Assembly: GCA_002105175.1 (NCBI GenBank)
Contig: MCGE01000001.1
Location: 2,232,001-2,296,000 of the forward strand
Direction of reading: 5' to 3'
DNA from: Absidia repens
Taxonomy: Eukaryota > Mucoromycota > Mucoromycetes > Mucorales > Cunninghamellaceae
DNA length: 64,000 nt
How positions within the stretch are numbered: the stretch's first letter is position 1; each line of letters begins with the position of its first letter. Made by a program: the position numbers and the translations under genes. The notes beneath the pieces are model-generated. The model saw nothing but the letters and a program-made list of their open reading frames with translations. It did no database searches and was not told where the DNA came from. This document shows positions 25,086 through 34,700 of this stretch, piece after piece.

Positions 25086-25596
25086 AACAACCCCCAAAAA
25101 TAATGTCTCCCCCCACAACCCCCCAAAAAATGCCTCCCCCCATCACCCCCAAAAAAGACCTCCCCCCATACACCTCCCAAAAAAGACCTCCCCCCATACA
25201 CCCCCTAAAAAAGACCTCCCCCCATACACCCCCTAAAAAAGACCTCCCCCCATACACCCCCAAAAAGACCTCCCCCATACACCCCCAAAAAAGACCTCCC
25301 CCATACACCCCCCAAAAAAGACCTCCCCCACAGCCCCCAAAAAAGACCTCCCCCCCATACACCCCCCAAAAAAGACCTCCCCCCATACATCCCCCAAAAA
25401 AGACCTCCCCCATACACCCCTAAAAAAGACCTCCCCCCATACACCCCCCAAAAAAGACCTCCCCCCATACACCCCCCAAAAAAGACCTCCCCCCATACAC
25501 CCCCTAAAAAAGACCTCCCCCCATACACCCCCCAAAAAAGACCTCCCCCCACAGCCCCCCAAAAAAGTACCTCCCCCACTTCCCCCATAACCCCCC
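25086..25596 (+). repeat. C-rich tandem array, unit about 27-29 bp
   Basis: About 18 imperfect units of the form GACCTCCCCCCATACAC, then C5-6 and A5-7. The opposite strand is strongly G-rich, with runs of five or six G every 10-15 bases. The array is cut by element A: C5-A7 continues at 36532 right after the distal LTR. Glycine-rich reading frames across it are repeat artefacts. Confidence 0.92.
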
Positions 25597-25941
25597 TGTT
25601 GTATTTTGCATATGAATGTAGCAATGAAATAAAATAAAGTGTGACATTGATGTAAATCATGCACAATGTAAATGAAATAAAAATAAATTTAAATACAGCG
25701 CTACAATGCAAGGGCTCAGATCATATATGGGTGTCATGATCTGATTTCACTTTTTCATGTCTTTGAAAAAGAAACCCATTTATTATATCAAACCGTAGTA
25801 GTAGTTATACTGTTTCATATCATAATCACATCATTATAAAAAGATGCTTGATTTATATCAAATAAAGGTTATCAACATTCTCATCTTATTTTTTATTTTT
25901 TATTTTACTTTTATTTTATTTTAAAAACCTAAACTACAACA
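25597..25941 (+). repeat. Element A 5' LTR
   Basis: 345 bp, TG...CA. Promoter candidates: TATAAAAAGATGC near 25836 and a CAATAAAG-like step at about 25858. The LTR is followed directly by TTTTTTAAG and the gag start codon; no TGG tRNA-binding start is present. Confidence 0.95.
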
Positions 25942-25950
25942 TTTTTTAAG

Positions 25951-26058
25951 ATGAACTCTGAAGATAAACCTCAACACGCCAGCCCCACCAATAACAAGAC
26001 TGTGGATGATATCATAGCTGAAGCCCAGGCAAATCCTTTAAATCATTCTGAATCTATG
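25951..26058 (+). pseudogene. Element A gag, N-terminal fragment upstream of the element B insertion
   Basis: First 36 codons of the element A polyprotein, acidic and polar. The fragment ends at the ATG of the duplicated target CTATG (26054-26058). The frame matches the continuation at 31742, so nothing but the insertion breaks it. As it stands the transcript would run into element B in antisense. Confidence 0.85.
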
Positions 26059-26355
26059 TGTAATATTTGATAAAATAGAAGACGTTATAAAGAAATAAGT
26101 GATATAACAGATATGGTTTTTATTGAATAAAATGAGGAAGGGTTTTTATAATAAAATGAGAAAAAGAAGGCTGTGCTAGTTGTGGCTGTGGATATAGTCG
26201 AAGAATGGTAATATGAGGCTATGAGAAGTTGGTTATCTGTAGATATAAGTATATATGCCTAAGTAGTGGATACTCGAGGCTGTGTCTTATACCTGTATAG
26301 GAATGACAAGTGTGATAGTGTGGGAAATGATTAGTGACAGATGACAAATACGACA
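26059..26355 (-). repeat. Element B 3' LTR
   Basis: 297 bp, no difference seen from 31440-31736. The same body style (TATAAAAACCCTTC, CAATAAAAACCATATC in sense) recurs in the 405-bp solo LTRs at 36626 and 37512, so element B belongs to the same wider LTR family. Confidence 0.95.
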
Positions 26356-26367
26356 TCATCCCCTTCC
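26356..26367 (-). promoter_or_regulatory. Element B polypurine tract
   Basis: On the minus strand GGAAGGGGATGA directly upstream of the 3' LTR; the expected plus-strand primer site. Confidence 0.85.
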
Positions 26368-26509
26368 AGTTTGAATAAACGTTTTTTTGAAAAGGATGTA
26401 TTTGTGAAGTCGTGTGTGAAAAGAATTTTTTTTTTTTTTTTTTTTTTTTTTATGCCGATCTTCTCAGTCTCCTGATTTTCAAGTCGTCGGCATTGTTTTT
26501 GATTTTTAC

Positions 26510-29500
26510 CTAGCGGGCTCTTTTATGTCCTCTACTGGTATTTTTATCTTTTTCAATGTCCGTCCGCTTTCTTTTCAGTGCTGGGGTCGGTCGATTTATA
26601 TTTTTGTTTCTTTCTTTGTTATTTTTTTCCTTTTGATCGGTGTCTTGTCGTCTTTTCCAATATATGTCAATTTCATCTTGTGCATTCATGTCTTGTGCCT
26701 TTATCCATTGATCATCTTCGGATGTATATCCTTTCCAACGAACTTTGTATTGACGTTGTCCAGGTGTTCCTTTGTGGTCTAGGATGGCTTCGATTTCATA
26801 CTCGTCATCATTATGTTCATCGTGCGAAACGGATTTCAACTCTGATGGGACGTAGTTGCGTGAAGCTAGTGCACCTGTCATGTCTTTTAGGACGTAAGTA
26901 CCGTTTGTTGTTTTTTGCATGACTTCAAATGGACCGTCGTATAATGGAGCTGATTTATTTTTTCTTGTAGGGATTTTTGCGACTACGAAGCTACCAACGG
27001 GAAAGTCAACAATACGGTGTGTTTTATCGAATGCTTCCTTTTGTGAATCTATTACTAGTTGTGTACGCTCTTTGATTGCCGGAAATACAACATCTGCCAT
27101 ATATTCGAGTCGTTTTACCAATTCTTCATAGCTCATGGGTTTTAGAGTGGCAATGTTGGTTTGTGGATCACCGGTAAGCGTGGGTTTATTCATATGTCGT
27201 GCGAACATCAAAGAGAATGGGGGTGTTTGAAGACGTTTTGAAATCTTGTTATTCATTACCAATTGTGCATTAGGTACGTACCAGTCCCAGTCTTGTCTAG
27301 TTCCTTGGCTTTCTTTGTTTATTATTGTTTTGGCTACTTGGACGTAACGTTCAGCAAGACCATTTCCTCTTGGATGATATGGTGTGGAAAACCTACGATC
27401 GATTCCCATAGTCTTGTGTAATGCTGTGTCGAGCTTGTTTTTGAACTCGGTGCCGTTGTCCGATTGTATGATTCTTGGATAGCCGAAATCGCCAAATACT
27501 TTGATCAACGTATGAATAAGTGTGTCTGCCTTTTTGTCAGGTAATGCGCGTAGAATTGTGAATCGTGTGCAAACGTCAACCATTACTAATAACCATGTAT
27601 TTCCTTGTGTAGAAACTTTGAATGGTCCAGCTAGATCGATAGCCCAATGGTCGGTTGGTAGATATGCATGTACTGGTCTCAAGGGATTGTAGCCTCTTTT
27701 TCCTATATTGTATTTTTGGCAAGGTGGGCATTTTTGGACAATGTCAAGTGCTTGTTTGTACATGTTGGTCCAGTGTAATCCTTCATGATGTGCAGATTTT
27801 ACGATTGCTTCTGCTCCGAAGTGTCCGTATTCATGTAGTCTTTGTAGAATGGCACTGTGCTCTGTGGTCGGAGGTGTGATGAAATTCATATCCATGGATT
27901 GGATTGCGCGAAGGTGAATGTCTTCTTCTGTGGTTTTGTTTTCTATGGATGGATCCAGTTGTGCTTTGTGTTTATTGGCTTGAATGTGTGGTGTCTGATT
28001 ACCCCCTGGGATTTCTTTGTGCGGTGTGGCAAGACGTGACAAGAAATCAGGAAAAATATTCAAGGCTCCTGGTTTGTGTATGACGGTGAACGAATAGTCC
28101 AGGATGGTATCCAACCAGTTAATCATCATGGGTGATGCGATCTTTTGTGTATGAATGTAAGTGAGGGCGCGATGGTCAGTGTACAATGTGAATGGATTAC
28201 CCCAAAGATACTTATGAAACTTTTTTAGGGCAAAGACAATTGCAAGCAGTTCCCTTTTGTTGGTGCTATAGTTACGCTCAGAAGTGGACAATGATCTGGC
28301 CATGTATCCTATGAAACGTTCTTTCCCATGGATGATTTGGTACAAGGCGGCACCGATGCCGTAGTTAGAGGCATCTGTGGCTACGTAAAAGGGTTGATTC
28401 AAGTCTGGAAAATGAAGTAAGGTATCCCTTTTTAGTTGTGTTTTGATCAGTTCGAAATGCTTTTGATGTACTGATGTCCAATCTTTATCTGTGATTTGAT
28501 TATAGTTGCGTAATGCATCAAGTGGACTGGTGAGCGTGGCAACGCCAGCAAGATGGTTACGGAAATAGTTTACGATACCGAGGAATTGTTGCATTGCTTT
28601 GCCGGAGGTAGGTCTGTTCCATTCAAGAACATTGCAGACCTTTCGTGGATCAAGATCATAGCCGTCTTTGGAAACGCAGAAACCAAGTAGGAATACAGCT
28701 GTTTGGGCCCAATGGCATTTTTTGGGATTCAAGATCAGATTTACTTCGGTCAGCTTTGTGATAGCGATGGCAACATGCTTGGTGTGTGATTCCATGTTGT
28801 CTGAGAACACTACAACGTCGTCAATGAAGGTGTGTACAAAAGGTAAGCCTTGGAAAACTTCATTCATAACTCGTTGGAATTTAGCTGAAAGGGTTTTCAG
28901 TCCAAATGGTGCTCCTTGGAACATGTACTGACGTCCTTTATTTGTGAACGTAGTTTTATGTTGGTCTTCTGGATGTATTTGGAAACGGTGGAATGCGCTT
29001 TTCAAGTCCAGTGTGGTGAAGACAGCGGCTCCATGCATGGATTCAAAGATGTCTTTTATCAAAGGTAAGGGATATACATCGTCCTTCAAGTGTTTATTGA
29101 TGTGACGTGGATCGAGGCAAGTTCGCCGACCAGTAACAAAACCTTTTTCATCTTTTTTAGGTGCTAGTGTTAGCGGACTGTTCCATGTAGTATCAATTGG
29201 AGCATCAACGATCGTGCCATCAGCAAGCCATTGTTTTACAGCTTCGTCGACGAGTGGCTGTAACGTGACGGGGATTGGGTACTGACGATGATTAGTGCGA
29301 TCGGTTGGCATGTCAGGTGTATCTAGTCTGACCATTGATGTAGGTAAGGTACAGAAAGATGTGATTGGTATTTTTTGATTTTCATCAGCTAACGGTAATA
29401 TTTTGTTTAGGAAGTCTTTTCGCTCCGTGGCAGTACCAGCGGGTGAATCATTCGGTGTTGGTGGATTGTCAATGTTATGATTTTCTTTTGGTGATCTCAA

Positions 29501-31378
29501 ATGACTATTTGGCCAACTGACGGGAAGGTTGACGACTTCGATATTAAAAGTAGACATCAAATCATCAGCAATCAAACAATCAAAGTCTTTCGACAAATCA
29601 GTGACTTGGAAGGAATGCGATATAGTGACATTATTGAAAGTGATCAACATTGGAATAGTTTTACCGTAGCTTTTTGTAGTCTTATTGCCTGGTAGATATA
29701 TAGTAGTAGTATAGTTTGAATCAATTTTTATTTTATTTATATCAATAAACTTTTTATCTATAACTGAAACATTGGCTCCGGAATCACAAAGGGCAAACGC
29801 TTGCTTATTCTGTAGAAGAAGTGGAAAAACGTATTTTTTAGTTGAGGGCAAGTTTGTGATCATGTTGTGGCAATAGACTTTTTTATTTTTATTTTTATTT
29901 TTATTTTTACCTTCGATGTTATCGAGCTGAGCTTCGATAGCCAGTGCATTCAAAGAGGCAGTGTAGTTGTCCATCTCCGTGTCGGCAGGGTGGCTGATAT
30001 CTAGGGCATTGAGACGAGCATTGCGTGCCGCAAAGTATTCACGACCTTCTTGACACTTGTGGCCAATGGTGTAAGGGACCTTCTTGCAATACCTGCAAAG
30101 TGGAGCGGAGGAAGAGGCAGCAAAGGCAGAGGAAGAAGCGACAGAGGCAGAGGAAGATGCGGTTGGAGCAGATGAAGAGATGGCAGAGGCAGATCTAGGG
30201 GCATGATCGATGGCACGGCCTTTTCCCTTCTTGTTGCGGTTGAGGCGTTGGAGTTCCCTACAATCCTTGGTGGCATGAGAGGCGTTATCACCATGGTGAG
30301 AGCAGAAGAGTCCAGTACGCACGGATTTGTCACGTTGGTGGCGTTGGCGGCGACGAGGGCGATGAGAGGAGTCGGAATCAGAATCAGAGTCAACATGGTT
30401 GAACGAACGTTTTTGAACGTGTAGCTGTGTTGCAATCTTGATGACTTCTTCGGCGGATTGAGGAAGACCATGGGCTTGAGCTTTATTGTAGTGAGCGGCC
30501 ATGACTTGTTCCCTAAGTCTTTCATTGAGTGCCTTGAAGCAGATAACAGCTAAGACAGGACCATCATTCCAATTCGCTTGTTGGGAAAGTGTTTGCAAAC
30601 GAAGACCAAACTTGGACAATGATTCGGAGTGCTTCATACGTAGCGCAGCAAGGGCGAGGATGGCAGCAGAGGCATCATTCTTGAAAGAGAATTTTTCCAC
30701 CAATTTTTTCTTGGCAGCAGACCAGGGCATCGAGACGTTCTTCATATTGTTAGCGTACCAAACGTCGACGTCTTCACCACGCATAGCATAATCAAGGTAG
30801 CGGGACCAATGTAAATCAAGATCGACTTCACCAAGATTCATCACTTTTTCGAAAGCTCTGATAAACTTATCGACCGATGTAAAAGAGGGGAGCTCACCAT
30901 TTATCATAGTTTGCCCTTCCACTTGGAATACCGGGATTTCATTTATAAACCTGAAGTGGGGTGCAGAGGAGACAGCAGGAGGAGCAGCAGAGGGAGCATG
31001 GGCTAGAGTACGGTTGATAAGGGCAATCTTGGATTCCAATTCATCCAAAGCCTTTCTTTCATTGACCAAAGAGGGATCATCAGAGTTGGCGGCGGCATGT
31101 AAGACATAGGCCATTGTTTTTTCTTGAGCTTCTTTGACATAGGTGTCATGTAATTCCTTCAACGTGGGCTTAGGTGCATGCTTGGAGGCAGAAAGACCAG
31201 GTGTACCAGCAGTAGGGGTAGGAATGACATCAGGAGAAACAGTAGTGGCAGAGGTGGCATCAACTTCCATGGCTACAGCAGATGAAGGAGTGGCATCAAT
31301 TACAGTGGCGGTAGGATCAACATTGATGGCATCAGCGGAGCTTGAAGGTTGAGCAGTGGAACGGGTAGTAGCAGGCAT
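26510..31378 (-). CDS. Element B gag-pol polyprotein with chromodomain (1,622 aa)
   Basis: One uninterrupted frame holds all retrotransposon functions. Gag is preceded by a Ser/Thr/Ala-rich start and followed by a zinc knuckle CRYCKKVPYTIGHKC (about residue 427; CX2CX8HXC). The protease has DSGA (about 535). Reverse transcriptase contains LDLKSAFHRFQI and the active-site box FIDDVVVFS (about 851). RNase H has VATDAS (about 1003) and YTDHRAL. Integrase has an HHCC zinc-binding part (HEYGHFG ... CPPC), then DLAGPF (about 1250), SDNGTEF (about 1310) and the glutamate in NGLAERYV. A GPY/F module precedes a chromodomain (about 1525-1575; YKVRWKGYTSEDDQW). No frameshift separates gag from pol, so Gag excess must come from another mechanism. 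No stop, frameshift or missing catalytic residue is seen. Confidence 0.97.
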   Translation of the reverse strand: MPATTRSTAQPSSSADAINVDPTATVIDATPSSAVAMEVDATSATTVSPDVIPTPTAGTPGLSASKHAPKPTLKELHDTYVKEAQEKTMAYVLHAAANSDDPSLVNERKALDELESKIALINRTLAHAPSAAPPAVSSAPHFRFINEIPVFQVEGQTMINGELPSFTSVDKFIRAFEKVMNLGEVDLDLHWSRYLDYAMRGEDVDVWYANNMKNVSMPWSAAKKKLVEKFSFKNDASAAILALAALRMKHSESLSKFGLRLQTLSQQANWNDGPVLAVICFKALNERLREQVMAAHYNKAQAHGLPQSAEEVIKIATQLHVQKRSFNHVDSDSDSDSSHRPRRRQRHQRDKSVRTGLFCSHHGDNASHATKDCRELQRLNRNKKGKGRAIDHAPRSASAISSSAPTASSSASVASSSAFAASSSAPLCRYCKKVPYTIGHKCQEGREYFAARNARLNALDISHPADTEMDNYTASLNALAIEAQLDNIEGKNKNKNKNKKVYCHNMITNLPSTKKYVFPLLLQNKQAFALCDSGANVSVIDKKFIDINKIKIDSNYTTTIYLPGNKTTKSYGKTIPMLITFNNVTISHSFQVTDLSKDFDCLIADDLMSTFNIEVVNLPVSWPNSHLRSPKENHNIDNPPTPNDSPAGTATERKDFLNKILPLADENQKIPITSFCTLPTSMVRLDTPDMPTDRTNHRQYPIPVTLQPLVDEAVKQWLADGTIVDAPIDTTWNSPLTLAPKKDEKGFVTGRRTCLDPRHINKHLKDDVYPLPLIKDIFESMHGAAVFTTLDLKSAFHRFQIHPEDQHKTTFTNKGRQYMFQGAPFGLKTLSAKFQRVMNEVFQGLPFVHTFIDDVVVFSDNMESHTKHVAIAITKLTEVNLILNPKKCHWAQTAVFLLGFCVSKDGYDLDPRKVCNVLEWNRPTSGKAMQQFLGIVNYFRNHLAGVATLTSPLDALRNYNQITDKDWTSVHQKHFELIKTQLKRDTLLHFPDLNQPFYVATDASNYGIGAALYQIIHGKERFIGYMARSLSTSERNYSTNKRELLAIVFALKKFHKYLWGNPFTLYTDHRALTYIHTQKIASPMMINWLDTILDYSFTVIHKPGALNIFPDFLSRLATPHKEIPGGNQTPHIQANKHKAQLDPSIENKTTEEDIHLRAIQSMDMNFITPPTTEHSAILQRLHEYGHFGAEAIVKSAHHEGLHWTNMYKQALDIVQKCPPCQKYNIGKRGYNPLRPVHAYLPTDHWAIDLAGPFKVSTQGNTWLLVMVDVCTRFTILRALPDKKADTLIHTLIKVFGDFGYPRIIQSDNGTEFKNKLDTALHKTMGIDRRFSTPYHPRGNGLAERYVQVAKTIINKESQGTRQDWDWYVPNAQLVMNNKISKRLQTPPFSLMFARHMNKPTLTGDPQTNIATLKPMSYEELVKRLEYMADVVFPAIKERTQLVIDSQKEAFDKTHRIVDFPVGSFVVAKIPTRKNKSAPLYDGPFEVMQKTTNGTYVLKDMTGALASRNYVPSELKSVSHDEHNDDEYEIEAILDHKGTPGQRQYKVRWKGYTSEDDQWIKAQDMNAQDEIDIYWKRRQDTDQKEKNNKERNKNINRPTPALKRKRTDIEKDKNTSRGHKRAR

Positions 31379-31439
31379 GTTGAGTTTAAAATAGATTTTT
31401 GTAAAAAGATGAAAATAAAATAATATTCACTTAAAAAAA

Positions 31440-31736
31440 TGTAATATTTGATAAAATAGAAGACGTTATAAAGAAATAAGTGATATAACAGATATGGTTT
31501 TTATTGAATAAAATGAGGAAGGGTTTTTATAATAAAATGAGAAAAAGAAGGCTGTGCTAGTTGTGGCTGTGGATATAGTCGAAGAATGGTAATATGAGGC
31601 TATGAGAAGTTGGTTATCTGTAGATATAAGTATATATGCCTAAGTAGTGGATACTCGAGGCTGTGTCTTATACCTGTATAGGAATGACAAGTGTGATAGT
31701 GTGGGAAATGATTAGTGACAGATGACAAATACGACA
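31440..31736 (-). repeat. Element B 5' LTR
   Basis: 297 bp. On the element's strand it is followed by TTTTTTTAAGTGAATATT and 61 bp of leader before the ORF start at 31378. Element A shows the same T6-7AAG step after its LTR. Confidence 0.95.
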
Positions 31737-31741
31737 CTATG

Positions 31742-34700
31742 GAAGTGGATGATCATGTTACAACACTAGATCCAAATGAAATGGATATGGCCACTCCTGA
31801 AGAAATCAAGGCGGAGCTGGGCAGAACTGAATATAAGCTCAAGACAATCTATGGTGACTATTTGGAATATAAAAAGAATGGTGACATGGCTAACATGGAG
31901 CGCATTAAGAAGCAATTGGCGGAATTAAAACAAGACCGTGACATCCAACAATCTTTTTTAAATATGATGATTACACCAGAAAAACAACAAGTACGGTCAA
32001 AGATATCATTTAAAGATATTCCTCTGTTCCAAGTAAAAAATCAATATGTGTATGACACAAGACAGCGCATTTTTGATACAGTAAGTGATTTCTTAAGCAC
32101 GTTTGAAAAAATATTAACATCAGAACAAGTGAATCTGGATGAACAATGGTGCAGATGGCTTAACTGCGCTATGAATCAAGAACACCAGGTATGGTTTGAT
32201 CAGAATCTGTTAAATCAACCATTGAAATGGAAAGAAGCTCGGTTAATCTTCGAACGTCGCTTCGAATCTGTTGTCTATAAATTATTCATGGGTGTAAAAG
32301 CAGTAACCATGGAAATGGAGCTTGGTGAATCTGTCCTTGCCTTTGGGGATAGGCTAGTAAAAGCGATGAATGAAGGCGAAGTGGAAGATAGCCAAGCACT
32401 GGCTTATCGTTTCCTGGGTTGTCTCCCAAATGAGGTGGCAAATGCTGTTGGTGCAGCCTGGGCAAGCCAAACCCAAACAAGTGAGCACACTTTTCCCACC
32501 AGGGTGCATCAGTTGGTGGATATAGCTAGGACCATCACGTTACCAATGGATGTGAAAAGACAGCAAAGAAGACAGGTGGAACCAAACCGTTTCTTTAAAA
32601 GTGGTTTTAAATCAACAAACTCGAATAAACCATGTTACTACTGTCACAAATCATGGGCACCAGGCCATAGGTGTGCTCAGCATGACAAGGCTAAAGGTGT
32701 TAGCAAAGCCCGCACTTTGAAAAGGCAGCGCAAATCTTCTGAAATTGATAAGGAAGCACAAAAAGGTAAACACCATAGTAAAATAACAAAAGCGTTAGAA
32801 TCAAGAAATTCACTAGCTCTTTATTTACCTATAACTATAAAGGAAATTAGATTGCAAGCGCTACTAGACACAGGCACTGATGTGTCTGTCATAAGTTTAG
32901 ATATTTGTGTAAAAAATAATTTTGTTATTAATAAAGAAAAAGCCTTAATTGAAGGTGTTGGAAAAAATAATTTTGTTAACCAAATTGGATACACTGATGT
33001 ATTGCCCATCTCTTTCAATAATAAAAAAATAAATCATAGTTTTAAAGTAATTGAAATGCATGATGATTTATTATTAGGTATGGACTTGGTACAGAAATGT
33101 CATATCACTATTAGTAATATACCACATAACTGGGATGACAACGATGTGCACATATTTGACGATCATATTGATGATTCACTAGTGCCAAATGACACCCCAG
33201 CTGGAACGGAGTTTGAAAGAAAACATTTTTTTTCTACTCTCAAACCCCTTCTGGAACAAAACTCATGCATAGATAAAAATACTTTTTGTACTGTACCTGA
33301 ATCAATAGTTGAACTACCAACAGAAAATGTTTCTCGAACATTTTTCAGACAATACCCTATACCCATTGCTTTACAAGCCTTAGTAGATGAAACCGTAAAT
33401 AAATGGTTACAAGAGGGTACAATCACGTTAGCCCCAGTCAACACATCATGGAACAGTCCGTTGACTCTGGCACCGAAAAAAGATGAATTCGGAAATACCA
33501 CTACAAAACGAGCTTGTTTAGATCCACGGCATATTAATAAATTTTTGCCTGATGATAAATTTCCCTTGCCTCTGATTAGAGACATTTTTCATCACTTAAG
33601 TGGATCAGCTGTTTTTACCACCCTTGATCTGCAGAGTGCTTTTCACCGATTTCAAATCGCACCTGAAGATCAACATAAGACAACTTTCACACATAATGGA
33701 TTACAATATATGTTTCAAGGTTGTCCTTTTGGACTTAAACCACTATCAGCTAAGTTTCAAAGGGTGATGAACATTATTTTTAGAGATGTACCTTTCGTAC
33801 ATGTATTTGTGGATGATATAATTGTCCATTCTAAAAATATCAGTGAGCATACACATCATGTATGTACAGCAATAAAAAAATTAACAGATGTCAATTTAAT
33901 TTTAAATTCAAAGAAAAGTCACTTTGCACAGAGATGTCTCTATCTTTTGGGATTCTGCATCTCTGATGTCGGGGTTTCTTTGGATAAGCGTAAACTCACC
34001 AATGTAATGGACTGGCCTATTCCTGTGACAGGTCGAGATATCCAAAGTTTTTTGGGAGTAGCTAATTATTTTAGGGAACATATTCCTAAAATTGCCGAGT
34101 TGACCGCCCCATTAGATGCATTACGATCTTATCAGAAGTTACCCATCCCTAAAGACAAATGGACGGATGAATGCATTACTCATTTTGTAAAAATAAAAAA
34201 GGCTCTACTATATGATACCCTTTTAACACATCCTGATTTAAATGCACATTTTTATGTTGCCACTGATGCCTCTGATACAGGCATTGGTGCTGTTTTATTT
34301 CAGATTATTGATAATCATATCAAATATATTAGTTTTATGGCACGATCACTCTCTAAATCTGAGCGTAATTATAGTGTCACTAAGCGTGAACTCCTCGCTA
34401 TGGTCTTTGCTTTAAAGAAATTTGATAAATTTTTATGGGGTAATAAATTTACCTTACAAACTGATCATAAAGCATTAACATACATCCATACACAGCGTAT
34501 AGCTAATTCGATGATGATCAATTGGTTAGATACTATTTTAAAGTACACCTTTGATGTTGTCCATCTCCCTGGTCTTGACAATGTCTTACCAGATATGTTA
34601 TCACGCTTGTTTTCGGACCAAAACATGCTGGAGGAGGGTACATTGGCATATAAGCCAAATAATGATGGTCAACACCATATAAAACAGTTGCTCAATAATA

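Larger units (their letters stand above)
26059..31736 (-). mobile_element. Element B: full-length chromodomain Ty3/gypsy retrotransposon nested in element A
   Basis: The LTRs at 26059-26355 and 31440-31736 (297 bp) appear identical. In element sense they read TGTCGTATTTG...AATATTACA. The target duplication CTATG is at 26054-26058 and 31737-31741. The polypurine tract GGAAGGGGATGA (26356-26367, minus strand) abuts the 3' LTR. A single intact gag-pol ORF of 1,622 codons lies between them. The element is inserted head-to-tail opposite to element A. Intact ORF, identical LTRs and perfect duplication make this the younger of the two and possibly active. Confidence 0.96.

Noticed and set aside
25205..25711. 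Glycine/phenylalanine-rich frames of 140-170 codons on the minus strand
   Set aside because: They follow the C-rich tandem unit in several frames at once; periodic repeat translation, no start context or intron support.
30001..30525. 174-codon second frame on the minus strand within the element B gag
   Set aside because: An overlapping frame produced by the Ser/Ala/Pro-rich coding bias of gag; no domain and not kept in element A.
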